Source of the DNA: Nocardia sp. CDC159
Lineage (GTDB): Bacteria; Actinomycetota; Actinomycetes; Mycobacteriales; Mycobacteriaceae
Direction of reading: 5' to 3'
DNA: 64,000 nucleotides
NCBI RefSeq assembly: GCF_023740735.1
Contig: NZ_JAMRXH010000006.1
Coordinates: forward strand, 124,001-188,000
A program made the position numbers and the translations under genes. Of the stretch, positions 7,732-15,318 are shown piece by piece. How positions within the stretch are numbered: position 1 is the stretch's first letter; each line of letters starts with the position of its first letter. Under the pieces are notes generated by a model, which was not told the origin of the DNA, ran no database searches, and was given only the letters and a program-made list of their open reading frames with translations.

Positions 7732-8241
7732 TCAGCGCAGGATTTGGGGGAGCAGGGTTCGGGTGTCGGGGACGAAGGGCCAGGCGGGGTCGCGGAGGTG
7801 GGAGTGGAGTTCGGCGTCGGTCCACCACCAACCAGCGGCGATTTCCTCGGGTTGGTGGTGGATGGGGCCGTCGTAGCGGAGTTCGTAGGCGAACAGGTGG
7901 CAACGCATCGGTTTGGCGGACCAGATTCCGTCCCAGGCGGCGGTTGCCAAAAGGGTTGGGGCGGTGTCTGTTTCGATGCCCAGTTCCTCGGCCAGTTCGC
8001 GGACGGCCGCGGTGAGCGGATCCTCGTCGGTGCCGACGACGCCGCCCGCCAGGCAGTCGTGCATACCGGCGAAGACGGCCTTGGTGTCGGTGCGGCGGTG
8101 GACGTAGAGGCGGCTGCCGTCGCGGGAGCGCACCAGCACCCCGGCGCTGGCGTGCCAGAGGCCCTCCGCGTAGACGATCGAGCGTTCCTCGGCGCCGATG
8201 CGACGGCCCGTGCGGTCGTAGACGGCGATGACCTCACCCAT
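7732..8241 (-). CDS. Nudix hydrolase
   Basis: A 169-residue protein. The Nudix box is readable as GGVVGTDEDPLTAAVRELAEELGI (G-x5-E is relaxed to D at one position; the REL..EELG core is intact), at about residues 67-90. The N-terminal MGEVIAVYDRTGRRIGAEERSIVYAEGLWHASAGVLV resembles the IDI/Nudix subgroup that hydrolyses or isomerises diphosphate-linked substrates. The substrate cannot be told from sequence. The ATG at 8241 overlaps the end of the upstream regulator gene by eight bases, so the two are probably co-transcribed. A further in-frame ATG upstream would run deep into the regulator and is less likely. Confidence 0.85.
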   Translation of the reverse strand: MGEVIAVYDRTGRRIGAEERSIVYAEGLWHASAGVLVRSRDGSRLYVHRRTDTKAVFAGMHDCLAGGVVGTDEDPLTAAVRELAEELGIETDTAPTLLATAAWDGIWSAKPMRCHLFAYELRYDGPIHHQPEEIAAGWWWTDAELHSHLRDPAWPFVPDTRTLLPQILR

Positions 8242-8956
8242 GGGCGGAAGTCCTTCCAGGACGGGCGATCTCGGCGTACGCCGCGCGCAGCTGCGCCTCG
8301 GCATCGGCGAGGTAGTCGGCGAGCAGGGTCGCCGCGGTCTCGGCCCGCCCGCCCGTCAGGGCATCGAAGACGTCGTGATTGCGGTGCAGATACGGGCGAT
8401 GGAAGGTTTCGGGCTCGGCCACCACATGGAAGATCAGCCGCAACTCGTTCCAGACCCCGGACATGAGCGCGTCGAGCAGGCGGCTGCCGTTGAGTGCGGT
8501 CACCGCCCGGTGGAAGTCCACGTCCGCGGTGCCCACGCCGGTCCAATCGTCCTGTGCCGCACAGCGATCGGCTCGCTCCAGGGCCGCCGCGACGGGGGCG
8601 AGATCGGTGCCGGTGCGCGGATGTTCGCGCAGCGCGGTACATTCCACGATGCGGCGGCACCGGTAGACCTCGGCGATGTCCTCGACGGCCGGAACCCGCA
8701 CGAATACGCCGCGATTGAGTTCGTGGACGACCAGCCGCTCCTCGATCAGCGTCCGGAACGCCTCGCGCAGCGTATTGCGCGAGACCGTCAGCGCCGCGCA
8801 GATATCCGGCTCCGACAGCCGGGCGCCCGGCCGGAAGGTGCCGTCCAGGATGCCGTCGCGGATGATGTCGGCGACCTGGGCGCTGCGGCTGGCGCGGTCG
8901 AGCTTGCCGCGGTGCGCGGCCAGTGCGGCATAGGTCTCGACAGCGGAATGCGCCAT
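8234..8956 (-). CDS. GntR-family transcriptional regulator with FCD ligand domain
   Basis: A 240-residue regulator. The N-terminal winged helix shows RSAQVADIIRDGILDGTFRPGARLSEPDICAALTVSRNTLREAFRTLIEERLVV. The C-terminal all-helical FCD domain (from about residue 95) has HRAVTALNGSRLLDALM and HRNHDVFDALTGG, with histidines that in this class coordinate a metal next to the ligand. The ATG at 8956 follows AAGGAGGGA. It is divergent from the transporter-pxpABC operon, with a 9-bp inverted repeat in the shared region. It therefore probably controls that operon in response to 5-oxoproline or a related carboxylate; this is inference. Confidence 0.9.
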   Translation of the reverse strand: MAHSAVETYAALAAHRGKLDRASRSAQVADIIRDGILDGTFRPGARLSEPDICAALTVSRNTLREAFRTLIEERLVVHELNRGVFVRVPAVEDIAEVYRCRRIVECTALREHPRTGTDLAPVAAALERADRCAAQDDWTGVGTADVDFHRAVTALNGSRLLDALMSGVWNELRLIFHVVAEPETFHRPYLHRNHDVFDALTGGRAETAATLLADYLADAEAQLRAAYAEIARPGRTSAHG

Positions 8957-9031
8957 CGCGTCCCTCCTTGGGTGCCGGTCCACGTGCGGATTTGTCGAAT
9001 CCGAGGCTACCGCCCGGAGATCACCGAATGC

Positions 9032-9064
9032 GAACGATCCAATCGAAGTATTGCCGGATCGTTC
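9032..9064. promoter_or_regulatory. Candidate operator between the GntR/FCD and MFS genes
   Basis: A perfect 9-bp inverted repeat, GAACGATCC (9032-9040) and GGATCGTTC (9056-9064), is separated by 15 bases. ATCGT-TCA-ACGAT overlaps the right arm. It lies 56 bases before the transporter start and 76 bases before the regulator start, as expected for an autoregulated divergent promoter. Confidence 0.5.
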
Positions 9065-9119
9065 AACGATTTCGTACGATGAGATCTCTGCCACACCCCA
9101 GCACGACCGAGGGGTCACC

Positions 9120-10412
9120 ATGACCTACACCTTCATCAGCCCGCCCAGCGGCACCCCCGATCCGGATCGCGGCGCGGCCGCGCGGCCGTTCGACTGGTTC
9201 CGCACGCTCGGCGCGCGCGGTAAGCGCGCCTTCATCGGCGCCTTCGGCGGCTACGGCCTGGACTCCTACGACTTCCAGGTGCTGCCGCTGTCACTCGGCG
9301 CGATCGCCTCCTACTTCGCGATCAGCACGGGCCAGTCGGGCCTGCTCACCACCGTCACACTCGTGGTGTCGGCGCTCGGCGGCGCGATCGCGGGCACGCT
9401 GGCCGATCGCATCGGCCGCGTCCGTACGCTGCAGCTGACCATCGCCATGTACGCCATCTTCACCGTATTGTGCGGTTTCGCCTGGAATTTCGAGAGCCTG
9501 ATGGTCTTTCGCGCGCTGCAGGGCCTCGGCTTCGGCGGGGAATGGGCGGCCGGGGCCATCCTGGTCGCCGAATACGCCCGGCCGGAGTATCGCGGCCGCG
9601 CGGTGGCCTTCGTGCAGAGCGCGTGGGCGGCGGGCTGGGGGCTGGCGGTGTGCGTGTACACCGTGGTGTTCCAGGTGTTCGACGAGAGCGTGGCCTGGCG
9701 GGTGCTGTTCTTCACCGGGGCGCTGCCCGCACTGCTGATCGTCTGGGTGCGCCGCAGCGTCACCGACGCCGCGGCCCACACCGAGCGCCTGGCGGGCACG
9801 GCCGAGCGCGGTCGGTTCGGGGCGATCTTCGGCCGAGATCTGTTGCGCACCACCTTCTTCGCGGCATTGCTGGCGACCGGGGTGCAGGGTGGGTACTACA
9901 CCCTGGCCACCTGGCTGCCGACCTATCTGAAGAAGAGTCGCCATCTGACGGTGGTCGGCACCGGTGGCTATCTGGTCTTTTTGATCCTCGGCGCGTTCCT
10001 GGGCTACGTCAGCGGCGGTATCCTGACCGACAAGCTGGGCCGCAAGCGCAATATTCAGCTGTTCGCCGTGCTGTCGGTGGTGTTCATGGTCGCCTACACC
10101 CAGATTCCGCAGGGCGCCGACACCTTGGTGCTGGTGCTCGGCTTCCCGCTGGGCTTCGCCACCTCCGCGATCTTCTCCGGCTTCGGCTCGTATCTGTCGG
10201 AGCTGTACCCCACCCAGTTCCGGGGCACCGGACAGGGATTCACCTACAACTTCGGCCGCGGCGTCGGCGCGGTCTTCCCGACGGTGGTGGGCTATTTGGC
10301 CGGAACCTCGCTCGGGCTCACGGGTGCGATGCTGTTCGGAGCGCTGGGCTATGCCGTGGCGGTGCTGGCCCTGTTCGGTTTGCCCGAGACGCGCGGGCGA
10401 GAGCTGGTCTGA
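9120..10412 (+). CDS. MFS transporter (metabolite:H+ symporter type)
   Basis: A 430-residue protein with about 12 hydrophobic segments. The family signature between helices 2 and 3 is GTLADRIGRVRTL, repeated in the second half as GGILTDKLGRKRN. The segment GLGFGGEWAAGAILVAEY is typical of the metabolite:H+ symporter (shikimate/sialate/benzoate) branch. The ATG at 9120 has GAGGGG upstream. It precedes pxpABC by 29 bases on the same strand. It probably imports the operon's substrate, perhaps 5-oxoproline or another carboxylate; the substrate is inferred from context only. Confidence 0.88.
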   Translation: MTYTFISPPSGTPDPDRGAAARPFDWFRTLGARGKRAFIGAFGGYGLDSYDFQVLPLSLGAIASYFAISTGQSGLLTTVTLVVSALGGAIAGTLADRIGRVRTLQLTIAMYAIFTVLCGFAWNFESLMVFRALQGLGFGGEWAAGAILVAEYARPEYRGRAVAFVQSAWAAGWGLAVCVYTVVFQVFDESVAWRVLFFTGALPALLIVWVRRSVTDAAAHTERLAGTAERGRFGAIFGRDLLRTTFFAALLATGVQGGYYTLATWLPTYLKKSRHLTVVGTGGYLVFLILGAFLGYVSGGILTDKLGRKRNIQLFAVLSVVFMVAYTQIPQGADTLVLVLGFPLGFATSAIFSGFGSYLSELYPTQFRGTGQGFTYNFGRGVGAVFPTVVGYLAGTSLGLTGAMLFGALGYAVAVLALFGLPETRGRELV

Positions 10413-10441
10413 GAAAGTCATGGACGAAAGCGAGGAATGCG

Positions 10442-11188
10442 ATGATCGATCTGAACAGTGATCTGGGCGAGGGTTTCGGCGCCTGGACCATGGGTGACGA
10501 CGCGGCCCTACTCGATATCGTCACCAGCGCCAACATCGCCTGCGGCTTCCATGCCGGGGACCCGTCGATCATGCGGCGGACCTGCGCGCTGGCCGTGGAG
10601 CGCGGGGTGCGGATCGGCGCGCACATCTCCTATCGGGACCTGGCGGGCTTCGGCCGCCGGGCCATGGCGGTATCGCCGCGCGAGCTGGCCGACGAGACGC
10701 TGTATCAGATCGGCGCGCTGGACGCCTTCGCCCGCGCGGCCGGGGACCGGGTGCGATATGTGAAACCGCATGGGGCGCTGTATCATTCGGCCTCGGCCGA
10801 TCCGGCGGTGGCCGATGCGGTGGTGAGCGCGATCGCCGAGTACGGCCGGTTGAGCGTGCTCGGCCTGCCCGGCTCGCAACTGCAGGCCGCCGCGGCGGCC
10901 GCCGGAATCCCGTTCCACGCCGAGGGCTTCGCCGACCGCGCCTACACCCCGGCCGCGACGCTGGTGCCGCGCAGCGAACCGGGGAGCGTACTGGATCCGG
11001 AAGCAGCCCTGGGGCAAGCGGTTTCGATCGCGGTCGACGGTTCGACGCGATCCCGCGACGGCGCCCCGGTCGCCGTGCCCGCGCGCAGCCTGTGTGTGCA
11101 CGGCGATTCACCGGGTGCGGTCGCCATGGCCGAGGCCATTCGAGAAGCGCTGCGCGCCAAGGGCGTTGAGTTGCGGGCCTTCGCATGA
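10442..11188 (+). CDS. pxpA: 5-oxoprolinase subunit A (LamB/YcsF family)
   Basis: A 248-residue protein starting MIDLNSDLGEGFG, the hallmark of LamB/YcsF proteins, followed by ANIACGFHAGDPSIM, GAHISYRDLAGFGRR and KPHGALYH with conserved His and Asp residues. PxpA works with PxpBC to hydrolyse 5-oxo-L-proline to glutamate using ATP. The ATG at 10442 follows GAGGAATGCG. An upstream extension of the frame belongs to the shadow of the transporter. The last bases overlap the pxpB start (ATGA). All three subunit genes are present and in the standard order. Confidence 0.93.
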   Translation: MIDLNSDLGEGFGAWTMGDDAALLDIVTSANIACGFHAGDPSIMRRTCALAVERGVRIGAHISYRDLAGFGRRAMAVSPRELADETLYQIGALDAFARAAGDRVRYVKPHGALYHSASADPAVADAVVSAIAEYGRLSVLGLPGSQLQAAAAAAGIPFHAEGFADRAYTPAATLVPRSEPGSVLDPEAALGQAVSIAVDGSTRSRDGAPVAVPARSLCVHGDSPGAVAMAEAIREALRAKGVELRAFA

Positions 11189-11820
11189 CCGACGTCCGGA
11201 TCCGGCCGGCCGGTGACCGCGCCCTGCTGGTCGAACTGCCCGGCGGGGTCGCGCCCGCCGGATTCAGCGAGTATGTGCGCGCACATCCGATCGAGGGCAT
11301 CGCGGATCTGCTGCCCGCGGCGCGGACGGTGCTGGTCACGCTGGAACCGGGTGCGACGAAGGTCGAGGAACGGCTGTCCGCGGTGGTGGCCGAGGTCGCG
11401 GCCGCGGCCGAAACGCCCTCCGACGGTGGGCCGCTGGTGGTTCCGGTGCGCTACGACGGGGCCGATCTCGCCGAGACGGCGGCCCTGCTCGGGATCGGCG
11501 AGCAGGAGCTGATCGCCCGGCACACCGGCCACATCTGGCGCTGCGCCTTCCTCGGATTCGCGCCGGGCTTCGGCTATCTGGAGGCCCCCGACGCGGGACT
11601 GTCGGTGCCGCGGCGCGATCGGTCCCGCACCGCGGTCCCCGCCGGGGCGGTCGCGCTGGCCGGTGGCTACAGCGCCGTCTACCCGCGCCGCTCGCCCGGC
11701 GGATGGCGAATCATCGGCAGCACCGACGTGGTGCTGTGGGATCTCGGGCGGTCGGAACCGGCGCTGCTGCGGCCCGGAGCTCGGGTGCGTTTCGTCGACG
11801 AGGGAAATCGGCGCGGATGA
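11185..11820 (+). CDS. pxpB: 5-oxoprolinase subunit B
   Basis: A 211-residue protein of the allophanate hydrolase subunit 1 family. It begins with IRPAGDRALLVELPGG and has the conserved C-terminal block CAFLGFAPGFGYLEAPDAGLSVPRRDRSRTAVPAGAVALAGGYSAVYPRRSPGGW. It couples with PxpC for the ATP-dependent cleavage of 5-oxoproline. The start overlaps pxpA by four bases and the stop overlaps pxpC by four bases. In other species this family is fused to subunit 2 or to urea amidolyase; here it is separate. Confidence 0.93.
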   Translation: MTDVRIRPAGDRALLVELPGGVAPAGFSEYVRAHPIEGIADLLPAARTVLVTLEPGATKVEERLSAVVAEVAAAAETPSDGGPLVVPVRYDGADLAETAALLGIGEQELIARHTGHIWRCAFLGFAPGFGYLEAPDAGLSVPRRDRSRTAVPAGAVALAGGYSAVYPRRSPGGWRIIGSTDVVLWDLGRSEPALLRPGARVRFVDEGNRRG

Positions 11821-12698
11821 GGGTGAGCGGGGCGATGCTGCGGGTGTTCGAGCCCGGGATGTTCAGCACCATCCAGGATTTGGGGCGGCCCGGGTGGTTT
11901 CACGCGGGCGTGGGGATTTCGGGCGCGGTCGATCGGGGAGCGCTGACGCTGGCGAATCGGCTGGTGGGCAACGAGGAATCGGCCGCGGGCATCGAATGTG
12001 TGCTCGGCCGTTTGGTTCTGGTGGCGACCGGTCCGGCGGTGCTGGCGGTGACGGGTGCGCCCGCGCCGATCACCGTGGACGGGCGGCCCGAGGGCCGGGG
12101 ATCGGTGCTGTTCCTGGAGGCGGGACAGCGGCTCGAACTGGGTGTCGCCCCGGTGGGATTGCGGTGTTACGTGGCGGTGCGGGGTGGGATCGATATCGCG
12201 CCGGTGCTCGGTTCGCGCAGTCGCGACACGCTCGCGGGGCTGGGGCCCGAGCCGCTGCGGGCGGGTGCCGAGCTGCCGATCGGAGCCCCGCCGCGGCGCT
12301 GGCCCGAACTGGAGCTGGCGCCCCTGCCCGCGATGAGCGACGAACCGGTCACCGTCCGAGTCCGGTTGGGGCCCAGGGATGATTGGTTCGACAATCCGAC
12401 CGATCTGTTCGTGGGCGGGTGGCAAGTCTCCAGCGACTCCGATCGGATCGGGGTGCGGCTGGATCGGGCCGGGGATGCTCCGGCGTTGCGGCGCACCGGT
12501 TCCGAGGAGCTGGCGACCGAGGGCATGCCGCTGGGGGCGATCCAGGTGCCGCCCTCGGGTCAGCCGGTGGTGTTCCTGGCCGACCACCCGATCACCGGCG
12601 GATATCCGGTGGTGGGCACGGTGATCGACGCGGATGTCGACGCGCTGGCACAGGCCCGGCCGGGCCAACGGGTCCGTTTTCTTCCCTGGCGGCCCTGA
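11817..12698 (+). CDS. pxpC: 5-oxoprolinase subunit C
   Basis: A 293-residue protein of the allophanate hydrolase subunit 2 (biotin-dependent carboxyltransferase-like) family. Recognisable parts are FEPGMFSTIQDLGRPGWFHAGVGISGAVD near the start, YVAVRGGIDIAPVLGSRSRDTLAG in the middle and QPVVFLADHPITGGYPVVGTV near the end. It forms the 5-oxoprolinase with PxpA and PxpB. An inverted repeat with CAGGTG/CACCTG arms at about 12719-12745 is a possible weak terminator for the operon. Confidence 0.93.
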   Translation: MRVSGAMLRVFEPGMFSTIQDLGRPGWFHAGVGISGAVDRGALTLANRLVGNEESAAGIECVLGRLVLVATGPAVLAVTGAPAPITVDGRPEGRGSVLFLEAGQRLELGVAPVGLRCYVAVRGGIDIAPVLGSRSRDTLAGLGPEPLRAGAELPIGAPPRRWPELELAPLPAMSDEPVTVRVRLGPRDDWFDNPTDLFVGGWQVSSDSDRIGVRLDRAGDAPALRRTGSEELATEGMPLGAIQVPPSGQPVVFLADHPITGGYPVVGTVIDADVDALAQARPGQRVRFLPWRP

Positions 12699-12820
12699 GC
12701 GGTTGCGGCGGATCGGCCAGGTGCGCACCGTCTTTCGGCCACCTGCCGTCGTTCGCCACCCGGATGCCGGGGTGGCGGCGTAACCTGTGGTGCGCAAGGG
12801 ACTTCCGAGAGGGGACGCTC

Positions 12821-13198
12821 ATGCCGTTGCCGCAGGCGCTGGCGAGGTTCAACCGACGAGTCACCAACCGGATCGCGAGCCCCGTCGCGGGCCGTTCGCG
12901 CGGCTTCGGAGTCGTCGTGCACAAGGGTCGCAAGTCCGGCCGGATCTATCGCACGCCGGTGACGATCTTCGTCCGCGACGGCGCCTATCGGATCGCGCTC
13001 ACCTATGGCCGCGAGGTCGACTGGGTCAAGAACATCCTCGCGGCGGGAACGTTCGAGCTCGAGACCGGCGGGCAGCCGCTGCTGCTGACCGATCCGGTCG
13101 TCCGCCACGATCCGGCGGCGGACTGGGCTCCGGCGGGCGTGCGGCAGCTACTGCGTCTGGTCGGCGCGGAATATTACCTGGAGGCCCGACCGGCGTGA
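12821..13198 (+). CDS. Deazaflavin (F420)-dependent nitroreductase family protein (Ddn-like)
   Basis: A 125-residue protein with the split beta-barrel signature of this family: FNRRVTNRIASPVAGRSRGFGVVVHKGRKSGRIYRTPVTIFVRDG, then YGREVDWVKNILAAGTFELETGGQPLLLTDP. Members bind F420 or menaquinone and are widespread in Nocardia and Mycobacterium with individually unknown substrates. The ATG at 12821 follows GAGAGGGGACGCTC. TAACCT about 40 bases upstream is a possible -10 element. It is monocistronic, 122 bases after pxpC. Confidence 0.85.
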   Translation: MPLPQALARFNRRVTNRIASPVAGRSRGFGVVVHKGRKSGRIYRTPVTIFVRDGAYRIALTYGREVDWVKNILAAGTFELETGGQPLLLTDPVVRHDPAADWAPAGVRQLLRLVGAEYYLEARPA

Positions 13199-13287
13199 CT
13201 CCGCGTCGGTTGGTCGGATGACCGTCCGGGGATGGTAGAAAACTGAGGGAGCGTGCGGGTCCTCGACGAGTGAGAGGGTGTGTGCTG

Positions 13288-14592
13288 GTGATTCGACGGG
13301 CGACAGGCTTTCGTCCCGCAACGATATTCGCGCTCGCCGCGGCGGCCGTGCTCACGTTCGGCGGGCTGACGCCCGCCCGAGCGCAGGCGGCGCCTCCGGT
13401 CGGCGGCGATTTCCTGTGGGGCGTGGCGTCCTCGGGATTCCAGAGCGAGGGCAATGCGCCCGACAGCAACTGGAGCCGCTACGCCAACTCCGGACGGGTG
13501 TCGGACCCGTACGGCGATTCGGTCGACTTCTACCACCGCTATCGCGACGACATCGGGCTCGCGGCCGACCTCGGGGCCAAGGTGTACCGGATCAGCGTCG
13601 AGTGGGCGCGGGTGCAGCCGCGGCCGGGGGAGTGGGACGAGGCCGGATTCGCGTTCTACGACAGTGTGATCGGCGCCATCAAGGCGGCGGGCATGCGACC
13701 GATGATCACCCTCGACCACTGGGTCTTCCCCGCCTGGGAGCTCGACCGCGGCGGCTGGTCCAATCCGGGCATGGTCGACGACTGGCTGGCCAACGCCCGC
13801 GCGGTGGTCGATCGCTACGCCGGTGACGATCCGCTGTGGGTGACCTTCAACGAACCCACCCTCGGGCCGCCGATCTTCGTCGCGCAGGGCAATCTGCCGC
13901 CGGAGCAGGCCGGGATCGCGCTGGATCGCCAGGTCACCGCGCATCGGGCGATCTACGACTACATCCACGCCCGTCAGCCCGGCGCGATGGTGACCAGCAA
14001 CGTGTCCTATACGCCCGGTTACGAATTCCTGGCCCAGATCCCGTTCGAGAACCGGGTCGCCGACAAGCTCGACTACATCGGCATCGACTACTACTACGGC
14101 AGCCTGCCGTCGCCGGTCGATTCGCTGCTGAAGAACACGCCGTGGGCGACGCCGCTGCAGCCCGAGGGCATCTACTACGCGCTGCGGCACTACGCCCGGC
14201 AGTTCCCGGGCCGTCCGCTCTACATCGTCGAGAACGGCATGCCCACCCACGACGGCAAGCCGCGCGACGACGGCTGGACCCGCGCCGACAACCTGCGCGA
14301 TACGGTGTACTGGCTGCAGCGCGCCAAGGCCGACGGCATGAACGTCATGGGCTACAACTACTGGAGTCTCACCGACAACTACGAATGGGGTTCCTACTCA
14401 CCGCGTTTCGGCCTCTACACCGTCGATGTGAAGACCGATCCGTCGCTGACCCGGCACCCCACCGACGCCGTGCCCGCCTATCGCGACATCATCGCCCAGG
14501 GCGGTGTGCCCGCCGACTACCATCCGACCCGCCCGCCGACACCGTGCTCGATCGTCGACCCGCCGTTCAGTTGTATCGATCCGGTCAGGTGA
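13288..14592 (+). CDS. Secreted glycoside hydrolase family 1-like protein (beta-glycosidase)
   Basis: About 434 residues. The GTG at 13288 is chosen because GAGAGGG lies nine bases before it; GTGs at 13270 and 13282 are alternatives. The N-terminus IRRATGFRPATIFALAAAAVLTFGG...ARAQA is a good signal peptide, so the enzyme is exported. The GH1 barrel begins at FLWGVASSGFQSEG. The acid/base glutamate is in WVTFNEPT and the nucleophile glutamate in LYIVENGMP. YNYWSLTDNYEWGSYSPRFGLYTVD is the conserved C-terminal GH1 block. Most bacterial GH1 enzymes are cytosolic, so secretion is noteworthy. The substrate is unknown. It overlaps the convergent GNAT gene by eight bases. Confidence 0.87.
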   Translation: MIRRATGFRPATIFALAAAAVLTFGGLTPARAQAAPPVGGDFLWGVASSGFQSEGNAPDSNWSRYANSGRVSDPYGDSVDFYHRYRDDIGLAADLGAKVYRISVEWARVQPRPGEWDEAGFAFYDSVIGAIKAAGMRPMITLDHWVFPAWELDRGGWSNPGMVDDWLANARAVVDRYAGDDPLWVTFNEPTLGPPIFVAQGNLPPEQAGIALDRQVTAHRAIYDYIHARQPGAMVTSNVSYTPGYEFLAQIPFENRVADKLDYIGIDYYYGSLPSPVDSLLKNTPWATPLQPEGIYYALRHYARQFPGRPLYIVENGMPTHDGKPRDDGWTRADNLRDTVYWLQRAKADGMNVMGYNYWSLTDNYEWGSYSPRFGLYTVDVKTDPSLTRHPTDAVPAYRDIIAQGGVPADYHPTRPPTPCSIVDPPFSCIDPVR

Positions 14593-15163
14593 GCATCCGG
14601 CGCATGACGACGCGGGGGAATCCACCGGAGGTGGCCGTCGTATCGGCGGCCTTGGTGAACCCCGCACCCTCGAACATGGCTCGGGTGCCGACGAAGGCGA
14701 GGGTGCCGTCGACCTTCCGGCCGCCGTTGTCGACCGGATAGCCCTCGATCGCGGGCGCGCCATGGACCCGGGCGTGGTCGACCGCGCCGTACAGCAGCGC
14801 GGTGGCGACGCCGCGGCGGCGACGTCCGGCGCGGACCTTGAAGCACCAGACGGTCCAGACCGGGAGGTCGTCGACCCACGGAATGCGCTCGGAGCGGGCG
14901 AAGAACGCGAGCTCGGCCCGCGGCGCGACCCCGGCCCAGCCGACCACCTCGCCACCGTCGTAGGCGAGCACGCCCGGCGCGGGATCGCGCCGGCACAGTT
15001 CGGCGGCCCGCTCGCGCCGGGCCGCGCCGGTGAGCGCGGCGTTCTCCTTGGCGTCGAGCCGATAGGACAGACACCAGCAGGCGTCGGCGCCGGGGCGTTT
15101 CGGCGCGAGCATGGTCGCCACGTCGTCGAAGTGCTGCGCTGTCGCCGGCACGATTCGAGGCAC
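14585..15163 (-). CDS. GNAT-family N-acetyltransferase
   Basis: A 192-residue protein with a single GNAT domain. The acetyl-CoA pyrophosphate loop reads RAGRRRRGVATALLYGAVDHA (R-x-x-G-x-A pattern) at about residues 110-130, after the beta4 strand VWCFKVRAG. The GTG at 15163 starts PRIVPATAQHFDDVATML. The upstream sequence lacks a clear Shine-Dalgarno, so an alternative start further upstream is possible. The substrate is not predictable. The 3' end overlaps the secreted GH1 gene tail-to-tail by eight bases. Confidence 0.82.
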   Translation of the reverse strand: MPRIVPATAQHFDDVATMLAPKRPGADACWCLSYRLDAKENAALTGAARRERAAELCRRDPAPGVLAYDGGEVVGWAGVAPRAELAFFARSERIPWVDDLPVWTVWCFKVRAGRRRRGVATALLYGAVDHARVHGAPAIEGYPVDNGGRKVDGTLAFVGTRAMFEGAGFTKAADTTATSGGFPRVVMRRMLT

Positions 15164-15234
15164 GATCGCATTGTGGCAGCGGCGGCGCTCGGTAGGGCCG
15201 GCGGGGTGACGACGGTCCGCCGAAAGGGCACGAC

Positions 15235-15318
15235 CGATCGCCGCACCCGTTCCCGCGCTTCGCACCCTTTACAGCCGTCCAGAACCGGTGCGAAGCGCGG
15301 GAAGTGGTGCGGCGATCG
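15235..15318. repeat. Dispersed inverted repeat, copy C (best conserved)
   Basis: Two 32-base arms (15235-15266 and 15287-15318) match at 30 of 32 positions around a 20-base loop. Left arm: CGATCGCCGCACC then CGTTCCCGCG then CTTCGCACC. The inner core and outer GCCGCACC box are shared with copies at 1371-1446 and 2457-2530. The stop codon and the last 16 or so codons of the monooxygenase gene lie inside this element. Confidence 0.85.
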
